A stretch of DNA of 23,961 nucleotides, taken from assembly GCA_028565635.1 (NCBI GenBank), contig JAOXYB010071167.1:1-23961 (forward strand), written 5' to 3'. The DNA is from Phoronis ovalis. Lineage: Eukaryota > Phoronida > Phoronidae. The translations under genes were made by a program, and so were the position numbers. The notes below the pieces were generated by a model, which made no database searches, had not been told where the DNA came from, and saw only the letters and a list, made by a program, of their open reading frames with translations. Shown here piece after piece: positions 7,831 to 18,880 of the stretch (positions are counted from its first letter, which is position 1; the number at the start of each line of letters is the position of its first letter).

Positions 7831-7951
7831 TCAGCGGGTCGGGTTTAGTTTAGTCCCGTCTTTCCTTAAACGAAGTTTCCTCTTGTTTTCGGAGTACTTT
7901 TATTTCAAGAAATGAGTGTTTAAGTCCACAGAGATGTGGTGAAGTGATTCG
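7800..7951 (+). other. Noncoding first exon (5' UTR) of the plus-strand gene; 5' end approximate
   Basis: The segment ends at a strong donor (gtgattcg|gtaagt). It contains two tiny upstream frames, ATG-AGT-GTT-TAA at 7912 and ATG-TGG-TGA at 7934, so no long product starts here. CpG is high. Splicing to the exon at 15436 or at 16657 gives a leader for the coding ATG at 16661. In the frame that enters the 15436 exon, a TGA lies two codons before the junction, so this exon does not extend that frame. Confidence 0.45.
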
Positions 7952-10900
7952 GTAAGTCAATTATGCTATTTTATTGGGAGATTTTGCAGTTTAAAACTTT
8001 CCTGGCACCGTACATTTCGTGCAACCAAAACAAGCACCTGAATAATACGGGCTCAGAGCGCTCGAGGGATTTGCCACCTTTTTTACAAACGAAATTTCTC
8101 AAGTATTTAGTGGTTAGACCACGATGATGTTAATTACACTTGGAATGTCCAAGTGTCTTTAAGCGGGAAGCAACTGGAATGTTGATGCAATTTGAATAAT
8201 TTATCTAAAAAACATTTACTAAATTTTTTTATCAACATCTCGTTTTCAGATTGCGACAAACATTCCGCCTGGGTTTTAGCTAAAATGTAGTTAGATCCGG
8301 GAAGTGACTTATATTTGTGTTTATGTTAAACATATTTTAATGTTTATTTTGAGTATTACCTTACATTACATCATACTTGTATTGCATTTTGTAATACAGT
8401 ATAAACTCTATTGTATAAACTTTCAACATCCTTATCTTTTCAACTTTGTTTATTTTTGTTGTATACATTGTCAAAATGTTTCTGTTTGCCAAAGATAATT
8501 TGTGTTTCTCAATACAACATATCAAACTGTAATTAGTCTGGGTAATGTATTGTAAAGTAAGTTATCAATTGAGTTATTATCCTACCACACAAATCATTTA
8601 CCTGATGAATAAGCTTGTTAATGTAATCCTTTCTTAAAGCAGAAGTGATTCAGGTGTAATGATATCTGTGAATTATATAAGTGATTAAAGTGGGAGATTT
8701 CAAACTCTGATTAAGAACTATTTTCTGTATGTCCACTTTTCACTAAAAATGTTGACTTAAAATTCAATAATGTTTCAACCTCAAAATTTTTTACAGAATC
8801 TGCTGCTCTAAAATTTGCTATTTTCAATGCCTGATATTTTCTGATTCATCACTGAAAATTTACATGAATCTTTTTTTATACCATAATATGACCAATGTTA
8901 TGCAATCTTGTTTATTGGTCCTTTATTGATGGCATGATTCAGATTGACATATTTGTGACTATGATTCATATAGTGTAATTCAGAGCTTTTTCCAAAAATA
9001 TTTTGTTATATGTCCATCTGTTAGAGTTAGGATTGAGAAGTAGTAAGTATATCCTCTCTTTTAGTTATAAAATTTCCAAGATTCCAAATCCTAATTGCAA
9101 AAAAAAATCTCACTTATGGCAAAAACTGTAATTCTGAATCCCGTTATTTTTTTAACTATTTAAGAAAAGTAAACATTTGGATATTTTTTAATAGCTACAG
9201 GCAGTAAAGTATCAAAAATTATGAATTTAGGGTTGTTTTTTCATATTCTCAAAAGTTAGAGTTAGTTTAGCTGAATTAATTATCTGCTGATGGAAACTGT
9301 CGACACATAGTGATCTCTATAAAAATTGCTTAATATTACAAAAAAAATATTATTGGCCTAGGAACTCCTATGTTTACAGTATTTGGTAGAAAACACTGAT
9401 GCCAGATCTAGCTGTCACAGGGTTTTCCTGACCTGGACTTGGTAGTTGACATAAGGGATTAACAAGGCTTGAGATCATTTGGTGCAGCTACTCTAATAGA
9501 AAATCCCTAAAACTAACATTTAGGATTTGTTGAAATTGAATAAGAGTTAGAGATCAACAGGTCATAGTTAAGTGTAGTTGAGAATGACATTTCAGATTCA
9601 AGGAAAATTTCAATTTTTCCATACTATATTAAGCATAAATAGTGTATTTTATCAATTTTAGTAATTTACTATGTTATGAAAAAATGGAAATATTTTGTCA
9701 TATCACCTATTTAGCATTTTAGTGTTATTTTTAATAAATATGTTTCTCAAACATGTGAGAATTTTAATATTTATTCCACTTTTATCAAATTTAAAACTTG
9801 TGTATGTTGCTATATTGTCAATGGTTAGCAATTGGGTACGTGTAAAATTGTGAAAGCAAAAATGTAAAAAATATTAACAGGTAGGTACTGTGGTTCAGAT
9901 TATTGCATTTAATTTATGATGCTGAAAACTGATACTTATGAAGCTTAAAAAAACAAATCGTGACTATTCATAAATAAGTAACTTTGTCGGTACTGTGACA
10001 AATCTAATTAATGATCAGTTTATATTATTTTCGTTAATTATCCTGTTGTTGTTGTATAGTCCAATTTATTGATAATTGGTTCTATGTATGGTCTGCATTG
10101 TTGTGAAACTGAATATAGTTATATAGATATAGACATGTTTTTATTTAAAAAGATACTATGTCTAATATATATTCTGGTGAAATGTCTACTGATTGAATAA
10201 GCTGAACCTGTATCACAGTAAGGATTCATGTAATGGTTATACATGAAAAAGCACATTTCAAACTCAGAATGCATTTGCTCTGCATGCAATGCATAGCACA
10301 CCAGTATATGACATTGAATTTACAAGCTGCTAAGCAAAATTGCGTTTTTTGCATATTGTATTCATAGTCTCACGAACAAAACTGTCTAATATCCACCAAT
10401 TATTACACACAATCATTTTTATCATTCAACCTGAAGCGTTTTATGTAGACCTTATTCATATGCTAACCACCAGTTTACCTAGCACGGACAACTTGTGAGT
10501 TGCACTCATCTTCTAAATTTATATGCACATAACGAACCTAAAGAAGGTGTCACAAGAACTGGTGATGAGTGTCCCAACAAATTGGGTCCATATAAAAATG
10601 ATTTAGGTGTAGAAAAACGAATATATGTGATAATCGGCAGATGCTAAGCAGCAGTGGTGAAAGGATGCAAAATGTGGACATTGAATATAATCAGTATCCA
10701 TATGCTAGCACCATAAGAACTACAAGTTTCTTGTTTCTAGTTTATAACAGCTAACATGGAACATGCCAGTTTTTAGTTTTATGTATGCCCCAGTGTACCC
10801 GGAAATGAACAGTTATTTTGGTTGTATATATGATTGCCTTTGCTTAGTCAACACCTGGTATTACACCTGTTCTGAGTTTTTACTTTTCTTAGGTATGTGT

Positions 10901-12040
10901 ATAACCTTGTGTTACCTTGTTAGGAAAACTAATCTCAAACTAGTTTTTGTGTTATAACTTGCATCTAGGTGAAGCTTAATTTTCAAAATGAGGCTTTATT
11001 TAGCTTATGAAGCTTCAATAGATTGGCATTAGTTTTTACCTGCATGTCTTCTGATTCAGGAAAAATGAATATGGATAATAATGTGAGATGTATAGTGGTT
11101 TGTTGTAGCTAGAGGCCTTGTTGTAATTCAGTTATACAAGCCAATGTCTCTATGGATTAAAATACATTCCAAGGTCATTATGCTGAAGAAAATATAGAAA
11201 ATAGGGTCTACCAGCTTGCAAGTTCATTCCTGAGTTGTATTCTGGCTTTCCAATTACATGTATATGTTTGTTTTGTTGTGTTTGTAAATTTGAAAACTTT
11301 TAATGTCAGTATATTACCAGTGCACCACTTGATGCTTTCATCATTGACAAGTATTTAGATTATATAAATAAACTGTACCATTATTTTGATTGTTATTTTA
11401 TTATTTTATTATCTGTGGTCAATGTTTACCTGTCTTATTATGTGGAAGCTATGTACAGCAAATCATATACAAATAAAATGTAAGTGCATGTCTGCATAAA
11501 GATCAAAACCATTCAGCATAAATATAGACAGCTATTTTGCTTTCAAATATTTTCCTGTTTAATAATTATCCCATTTTTTTTGAGTTTGAACCATTATCAG
11601 CATTATCACCAGCATTCTATGGAAAACTGATTATAAGATGACAGCTGAATGCATAATCTGTTCCAATTTGTAAAAATAACATGATGTTTCCATTTAGTTG
11701 CCTATGAAAACGAAGTTGGGTACATCCTCACAAGCATCACATTTGGAAAAAAGAAGAGTTTATTTGGGGAATTCCTAGAAAACCAGGTTTTGTGTTACAA
11801 TATACACTTGGTATGATGTTTCATCTGTTTTCATTGGCAGCTTTCTGGCCTGAGGTTGATAGACACCTCCCTTTCTATATTATAATGTAGTGGGAAGTTT
11901 AGCATGTAGTGCTGGATCAAGAATGTTGCTAATAAAGCGATCCATCATCCACTGACAAGTTATAAACTATTTCCTGTGTAAAGTCTGTAGGTCCTGGATA
12001 CAGATCCTTTACTGCATGCATTATCCCTGTTTTGGAATAA
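7952..12040 (+). other. First intron of the plus-strand gene, left part
   Basis: AT-rich and without convincing exons. Plus-strand open frames near 8304-8498 and 10763-10957, and minus frames near 10119-10301, are AT-driven and lack splice or composition support. The first ~100 bases stay CpG-rich (an acgggctcagagcgctcgag stretch at 8048-8067), probably part of the promoter island. No mobile element is recognisable. Confidence 0.45.
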
Positions 12041-12355
12041 ACCCTGGGGGTACTTATATGATAAATACTAGGGTGTGCCGCCCAAATGGGTAACCTTTTC
12101 ACTGATAAATCCCTAAAATGGGACCACTTTCACAGAAATGTCCCTAAATGGATCCACTTTTCAACTGAATCACTAAAATGGGTTGCTTTTTCACAATTTT
12201 ATATTTAAAGTTAGCAATTCCGTGGAATTTTCCCGACAGAAAACCTTAGAAATGGGTCCTTTTTGTGACAGAAAACCGTGAAATTGGGTCCATTTTTGAG
12301 ACCAAAATACCTAAATATGGGTGGATATTTTGAGTTTGGGCTGCCCATATCCTTC
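12041..12355. repeat. Degenerate tandem repeat, ~31-bp period, about seven units
   Basis: Units share a core close to cctaaaatgggtccac followed by ttttcacagaaa. Cores occur near 12084, 12117, 12146, 12176, 12251, 12282 and 12313, spaced about 30-33 bases apart, with a diverged gap between the fourth and fifth. The block opens with ccctgggggtacttatatg and gggtgtgccgcccaaatggg and closes with gggctgcccatatcc. The sharp compositional change against the AT-rich intron suggests an inserted repeat element. Similar gggtgtgccgcc-type sequence seems familiar from other marine invertebrate genomes; that is unchecked memory. Confidence 0.7.
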
Positions 12356-14737
12356 TAAAAAATAATATGGTCAGAACTACCTCTCAGGGAATACACATTC
12401 TTAAGTTGTGGTAAATCACAACTCAATAATGTGATATGTAAAATACTTGTGCTAATCAAAAATGGAAGACTGGACTATAAGTGGATTTATTTTGTTTTAA
12501 GACAAAATGTGTATTAACAGCTAAGCTTTTTGCCAAGTTTGTCTGGCAAACATGCCGACTTGTCTTTTCTGTTTCATGACAATAGATCTGGTTTAGTTGT
12601 CATGTGGAGGCAAGATTATTCCTTGAAGGTGCAAATCTTCCATTTCAAGTAATCCACCTCAAAAATTTGGCCACAAAAGCAGTTTTCTTGATGAGAGTAT
12701 AAATTTGTCCACTTCAAACTGACCAAACACCTGTATTATGTTACACAGAGGTTTTAGGTTGTTGTTTAAAATTTAGAATAAGTTTGTACTTTAAACAAAC
12801 TTATGTAATAAGAATTTTTTATTTCAGCATCTTATAGACCTATGTTATTTTGTAAGAAATGTAGTACAAATACATTCAGAGAAAAGAATTGTATTTTTGC
12901 TTTAGGGTGTTAAATGCATGACAATTTTAATTATTTCTTTGGCTATTGATGATATGTTGTTTTTTATACAATGTAAATCAAGGTACAAGTAAAGGTAATC
13001 AGTAGAAGCATGTGTATCCTGTTGTCGTCAGTTTTTACATGGCTAAAACTATTTCAAGACTCAGGTGTTATTTTCAATATACAGGTACAGTGTGATTACT
13101 GGTAATTAAATATTGTAATTGAAATATGAAGTATCGGTTATGGCATTAATGAGTACACAAAGAGTTCCTTGTGGACAGATTTGCTAATTAGATTTTAAAA
13201 ACTTGATAATTTGAATTTTTCAACTCAGTTTGGATGACTTTATCGTTGGATTGTAAATGATGTCTTCCTTTTTGTGGTTAACCGTTTGGAGTGAATGAAA
13301 TGCCAATTGATTTGTATTAGTTTACAGGTAACTATTTCTGTTTAAAATTTGGGTCTTTTGAGATTGTACCCCCATGATATCTAACAAATGCGATAACGGA
13401 AAGATAAAATAGGAGGGTTAATCATAGGGCAGTGTTGTCATGATTGTAGATTATTTGTGGTAGAGTATGGGCATGCACTTCGTACACATTCCTTTCCATG
13501 ACATTCTCTTATTTTAGTTTGCATTTACATTTATATATATGTATATGTGTATATTAAAATCTATATAGACCAGGTAAAATGCACAAAAGTATATCTTTGT
13601 TTACAACATACTCAGTACAAATCAGAGTCTCACCAAGCTATATAACCTTGTCATATATTGTACTAATATTATAAATATTAAATTAAATTCCTTTAGATCC
13701 TGGTCTTTATGCTGTTAAAGCACTGGTTAATTTATTAATATGTCATTTGTTTTGTTATTTAGAGATTAATCTGCAAAAGTGAGATTTTTTATATATTTAT
13801 TAGAATGTTTTGGTGACATGATCTTTTGGTTGTAGTCAAAGTAAAAATTGTTGTACAGAGAAAAATGATGTTTGTAATAAAAAATAAAATAATGTTTGCT
13901 TAGTTTAATTCTAAATATTCTTTGTATTCTTAGGAAGCTCCTTTTGTTTTTTAAACTATTTTAGATATCAATGTTTGTTTATAATATCAATGAGCCACTT
14001 TATCATGTGTCTAAATATAAGTATTATTAAGACCTTTTATGGTCATATTTATTTTAATTTTATCATTAATGTTGAGAATTGTTGACTATGTAAGCATTCA
14101 CTTCTACATTTCATTAGCAATGTTAGTCATCTTCAAAAGAGTTAGCTATTGATTGATATTGATTCCTTGCATATTATTTGTTGAGCATTTTGTTCTCAAT
14201 TATTCTTTATAAATAATGCTAATACAAGATTAGAGAAAATAACAGTTATTCATTTATATTTAATGCAGAACAACAAAGGTGGAATATGAAATGTATAAAG
14301 AGGGTTAGTATGATTTTGTCCAGCATTAAGTGAATAATTTGTTGCCAGCAATATCATCAATAAATGGGTAGTAGCAAATCTTTTAAAGGTAACTCCAACA
14401 AAAAAAACAGCTTTTATATTTCAACAAAAGCAATTAGCTATGCTGTTTCTATATTGTATCATTAGCAGCCATGACTTGCCTGTCCTAGTCAGTTACTGAT
14501 ACTGCAAAGTCTCGAGAGAATGGTGAGACATAGTCTCATAGTACTTTTGTACAATATTATAAATTTGTGGAAATTGTTAATTGTGGTGTTTTTTGTGACA
14601 TTAGCTATCAAACGTACAATTTTTTGTCATTGATACTTAGTAATTGATTAATTTAAAACATCTTGAATTGTCTTGAGAATAATCAATAATCTTCGAGATA
14701 TTTTTATATGAAACATAATCCTGCTACAGGTTTAATT
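12356..14737 (+). other. First intron of the plus-strand gene, middle part
   Basis: AT-rich sequence with short simple-repeat patches (for example a ta/tg-rich run around 13530-13552) and no exon that I can support. Nothing else is noticed. Confidence 0.45.
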
Positions 14738-14826
14738 ACCAACCGGTAATTAATGAATGGTAGCAAGTAGACTTCTGACCGTAGAATGATCCGAATACCT
14801 ACTTAATGCATTGTTACCGGCCTGGT
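14738..14826. repeat. Imperfect inverted repeat (hairpin)
   Basis: The left arm 14738-14770 (accaaccggtaattaatg, then a few unpaired bases, then aagtag) matches the complement of the right arm 14799-14826 (ctacttaatgcattgttaccggcctggt). There are mismatches and about five extra bases. The loop is about 28 bases. The segment is richer in G+C than its surroundings. It may be a small folded element or the core of a short inverted-repeat transposon remnant; no target-site duplication was found. Confidence 0.45.
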
Positions 14827-15036
14827 ACTATCAGTCTACATTAATCCATCATAATCTGTGTGTTTGTAAATTACATTTGTACATCATGCTATTTTATGAT
14901 AACAAGTAGTATCTATAACATACTGGTAGGTATAATCTCAAACCCAGCTTATCATTTTGTTGCAGCATTTTATATGTGGAAACTGATCGTGTTTTTATCC
15001 CTGAAATGTTGAGAAAAAATTATTTGCTGTCATGTA

Positions 15037-15084
15037 CCTGACGTATCTGCCATTACACACTTTTCTAATTACATGTACGTCAGG
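15037..15084. repeat. Inverted pair of CRE-like sites
   Basis: A perfect 9-base inverted repeat: cctgacgta at 15037-15045 and tacgtcagg at 15076-15084, 30 bases apart. Each arm contains a TGACGTA/TACGTCA motif of the ATF/CREB type. The pairing could mean an intronic regulatory site or a short hairpin. Confidence 0.4.
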
Positions 15085-15435
15085 GAAATACATTTTAGAC
15101 AAAGTTATAAAAGCTAATTAGTGTTTCAGGATAAAGAGTTAATCTCACACTTTACTATGTTGATTTATGGTTATTTTGTACTTCTTAGCCTTGATGATAT
15201 TTTCTTTCAAATACTGTTTTTTTGCAATTTTTTAAACTTGTAAAATGAATATAAAATGGCATGTTACTAGTATTATAACACCTAACAAGAATCGTTAATT
15301 TATCATATCAGACAATGTCGTACAGTGTTTCAACCAATCAGATCATGTCTGAGATTATATGGTTAAGAATTATGTTATTGTGTTTTTTTTAAATATATGT
15401 GAAATAAATTATGGTACAGTTTTTTTTTGTACCAG

Positions 15436-15475
15436 TGAATACATTCAGCCGATATGAAATTGAAAAAGAGTACAA
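15436..15475 (+). CDS. Candidate 40-nt microexon reading in frame into the next exon
   Basis: A long pyrimidine tract with accag acceptor (ending 15435) and a consensus donor (tacaa|gtaagt) bracket 40 bases. Joined to the exon at 16657, the frame that contains the ATG at 16661 stays open through this exon: N-T-F-S-R-Y-E-I-E-K-E-Y-K-N, then M-N-S-H. That the same frame is open across both exons, and that the peptide looks like protein, supports a coding microexon. No in-frame ATG is present in it, so the start would lie in an exon I have not found, or the ATG at 16661 is used and this is leader. An out-of-frame ATG at 15454 would give a 9-codon frame whose TGA overlaps the main ATG. Confidence 0.45.
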
Positions 15476-16656
15476 GTAAGTTTTTGTTAATTATTTATAA
15501 CAGTCAAATTACGTACTTGTTAACAAAATTCAAAAAAAAGTTCCTGTAAAGGTCCCTACAAAAATTGTTTAGCCTGTTACTGCACTTCAACAAGATGGGA
15601 CTGCAATGATTTGTTTGATAAGTAATAATAATAGGGCCCCCCCTCTTAGAAAGTACCCCCCAACTAATGCAATTAGTAGTCAATTTGTACTAGATCTAAA
15701 TTACTTTGTAATGGATATGTAGGTGTAATTGCTAAAAATAACTGTGTTAAATATGTTTTTTGTCTAAAAAACAAAATTTACCTAATTAGGAAAATTGCGC
15801 AGATATGATTGGTTATTTCGAAATGACGTTGAAGTACTGAACCCTAAAAGTTTCCTTTACTTTTTGTTGTGTAAGTTTCAAATGTGTATAACATGTTAAG
15901 GGCAAATGATCAAATTAGCAGCCAATTCTTTGTATATAAAATATTTTACTACAAAACAGATTTGATAAGTTATAATGTTTATTTGACATTGATTATGTGA
16001 TGATAGCTATCATCATGTTATAAGGTAAATCAAACTGTCAACTTGTATAATAATTATAACCTAATTAACTCAGAGATTATTCTTGCCTTGCTTTTTATTT
16101 TCGTGTATTGTACAATTTCTCCAGTTTTTAGCTATTACTTTTTAATTTTGCCAGTACTTTCACATTATTTTACTTCAGATCATTTATTAATTTGATTTGT
16201 CTTTGGATACTAACTTAATATGTTTCTAAACAGTGTTACACACAACACAGGTAGAAGGCAGTATTCTATAGTTTTGAACAAGCAATTGGCACCATAATCG
16301 AGGGGATACATGTTAAATGTTATGGATAATTTCTGGTAATGAGACTTGTGTGATTTACATAATAAGACCACTATAAATAGTGTAAACACACATGCCGTAT
16401 GCAGAAAAATGTCAAAACTAAAAAGCTTGTTATCAATTGTTTTGTATTTACATCGAATTTAAAGACTTATTTCCAGAAAGTTTTGACAAACTTTAAAATG
16501 TCTAGAAGTGTTGCATCATCACCACCTTGTTCATGGCTGGAAAAAGTTTTAGCATGGTATTAATGTTTACATATTGTGTTGAATTTCGTATCTGTTGCTG
16601 GTTTCTTGAAAATGCTGAACAATTAGTCATCTGACTAATGAATTTTTTTTTTCCAG
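15476..16656 (+). other. Intron between the candidate microexon and the coding exon
   Basis: AT-rich. It contains an isolated GC-rich scrap (agggccccccctcttagaaa, 15632-15651, then gtacccccc). The complement of this weakly resembles the opening ggggtactt of the tandem repeat at 12041. No exon is seen. Confidence 0.45.
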
Positions 16657-17036
16657 GAACATGAATAGTCACAATTCAAACAATACTTCACCATGTGGTC
16701 ATGGAAATGGCAAGGGTGGCCAGTCTAATGAATCACGAATGTCTAGCGGTCAAGAAATACCGACTTTGCGGATTCAAGCTGGAACTCCCGTGCAAATAAG
16801 CCAAGCTGCAGCTGCTCCCACTCAACAAGCGAGTTCGTTATCACAAGTTGCTGAGAAGAATGTGGCATTGCCACCAATACCAACGACACAGTCATCACCA
16901 AGACAAGCTGTTAGTTTGTCATCTGGGCAGACCGAAAATGGCACTCAAAAACCTGTGTTTGCAACTCCAGCACCAGTACCAGCCCTGCCAAGCAGTCAAC
17001 GTATGTCAAACCCATTTCAAAGACAGATAAAACGAG
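16657..17036 (+). CDS. Coding exon of an unidentified gene: Ser/Gln/Pro/Ala-rich N-terminal region
   Basis: The exon runs from a long T-tract acceptor (ttttttttttccag) to donor CGA G|gtgagt. With ATG at 16661 it encodes 125 residues and leaves phase 1. The sequence begins M-N-S-H-N-S-N-N-T-S-P. It contains an A-A-A-A-P-T-Q-Q segment and proline-rich stretches (V-A-L-P-P-I-P, P-A-P-V-P-A-L-P), and ends basic (N-P-F-Q-R-Q-I-K-R). No folded domain is visible and the composition fits a disordered regulatory N terminus of a nuclear or RNA-associated protein. I do not recognise the family. The frame continuing past 17036 is intron read-through. The next exon of this gene was not found in the remaining 6.9 kb. 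Confidence 0.75.
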
Positions 17037-18699
17037 GTGAGTTTTTCTCTTCATTTTCATTTGGGTGGCTTTGGGGACAGCAGAAAGTCAATTATTTGCA
17101 TATCTGTGGAATCACCCAAATAAAATAACTGCCTTGATATCAATCTTCTGGCGGACTTTACTAAGACTTGGACAGCTATGCATTTGCTGGGAGATTGATC
17201 TATTACCTAGCTGATTCATCTCCTTGGTGAATTGGTTATTTTGAGGATCAAGATTGGTTCTTCCTGGTACAGCTTAGTACAAAATCCAACATGATTCACA
17301 AGTAAAAATAATACCATAAATATAAGTAAAACTAATTAATAGTTTTCTAATCGGGGAAATTGACTACAAAACAATTATTCAAAGATGTAAAAAAATACAC
17401 TTTTCCCGTCTTGTAAAATCCTTTTTAAAAATAACTGGATGTCCCTCAATAGGTGCCAAAGTAAAAATATGATAAAATAATATCCGTTGGAATTCATAGA
17501 AACTAGGTAAAAAAACTAATAAATATTTTTCTCTATATGAGGCAAACTAGTGAAATTGCAATAAACATGATAATTAAAAGCAAAATAAAATAAAAAGTGA
17601 AGTAGTTACACTCGACTTACATTGTCTATTTATGAGTCTTGCCAATTATAAGGACATCATCAACCTAGTAAAAATTAAAACATGTCTAATTAAATTATGA
17701 AATATTATAAGTAATCTTGTTTCCATGTTAAAGGAAACCCTGCCCTTTGTATTCAGTTGAATATCCTAGAGAAATAACCAGAGCTATTAAGTTTATTAAG
17801 AATCTTGTAAACATCACGAAGACTTGCAACAATTCTGGCTTTCTTGGTAAATGTATACTCTGCGGTGTACTCTTTACAAATAAACTGATGTACACATATA
17901 TAAATAATTTTTGAAATATAGCTATACATAATTTAAATAACTTCTGTTCTTGTTAAATACAGTTTGAATTTCGAACTTAAAATTTGTCCACTATATATGG
18001 TTATAACCTTTGTAGTGTGAGTCCACTTTATCTGTCAAATATTTGATGCATTTTATTGATATTTTATAAAGCTACAGTAACAAATATCATATCATTCCGA
18101 ATTTTAAGGATGTTTTAAAGCTTAAAATGTTTTGATCCTTATTTTTGGAAATACAGAATGATGTGAAAATAGATTTACTTATCTAAACTTCTGGTTAGTA
18201 TTATAAAAATGTTACTTGAAGTGTAAATATTTCCTTTTTGTCAAAAATATTTTGAGCATAATTTGGCTGTTTACATAATCATACTCATAATAATTGTATT
18301 GAAATGAAATTGTTACAATTTTATAATGTAATAATAAGAATTTTGCTGGACATAATAAATAGCCAAACAAAAAAGGTATTTAAAATCAATAATGTAGCAA
18401 AGGGGTTTTATAACTACATTAGTCAGCAGTCGCAAAATAGAAACAAATTTGTTATTTTTCATTTTGTAAAATGTTGGCCATTTGGCAGTTCATACATGAA
18501 TTAGTTATTGGCATTATGATACATGTGTCATATACACTGTAATCAAGTACAGTGTAAATGTCTGTTTAGTCTAATTTTTAACCTATTGCACTGATGAATT
18601 GGGTAAAATGAAACAGATGTATCTTTATTATTTCAAAATAATAAAAACAAACATGAATAATATTTATATTTTAAATTGTAATTGTTCTCTTATTCCTCT
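17037..18699 (+). other. Second large intron of the plus-strand gene, left part
   Basis: Starts at the gtgagt donor. AT-rich, with many A/T runs. The open frame at 18304-18504 has AT-driven composition and no splice context. No repeat or exon is supported. Confidence 0.45.
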
Positions 18700-18826
18700 A
18701 TGACTCGGAACAACGCCAGCATGGATAAAATATCAAATTTTAATTTTAAAATACCCGAATAACAAATCTTTTGATGTCGCCATGACGTCTGTTTTAATGC
18801 TAGTGACAACTTCGACTTTAAGTTAA
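18700..18826 (+). promoter_or_regulatory. Possible internal promoter within the intron
   Basis: A local rise of CpG (ctcggaacaacgcc, acccg, gatgtcgccatgacgtc, cttcgac) in an otherwise CpG-poor intron. The gtcgccatgacgtc string (18776-18789) combines a YY1-like core (complement CATGGCGAC) with a CRE-like tgacgtc. This resembles the main promoter patch near 7.8 kb. It lies directly before an ATG exon with a good donor. The start site is not determinable. Confidence 0.35.
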
Positions 18827-18871
18827 ATGGATTATCGGGAAGTCAACATAGTGTCTGATTTGCCATCACAG
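18827..18871 (+). CDS. Candidate alternative first coding exon
   Basis: ATG at 18827 is preceded directly by an in-frame TAA and followed by 14 codons (M-D-Y-R-E-V-N-I-V-S-D-L-P-S-Q) to donor cacag|gtatgc. A second donor, cag-a|gtaagg, lies nine bases on, adding V-C-R. Both donors are phase 0, whereas the exon at 16657 exits in phase 1. If both splice to the same acceptor they cannot keep the same frame from these ATGs. It may belong to an alternative isoform with a different acceptor, a leader only, or a nested gene. Confidence 0.3.
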
Positions 18872-18880
18872 GTATGCAGA

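Noticed and set aside
15632-15665. GC-rich scrap as a second copy of the tandem repeat's head
   Set aside because: Only a ggggtactt core is shared, on the opposite strand; too short to call.
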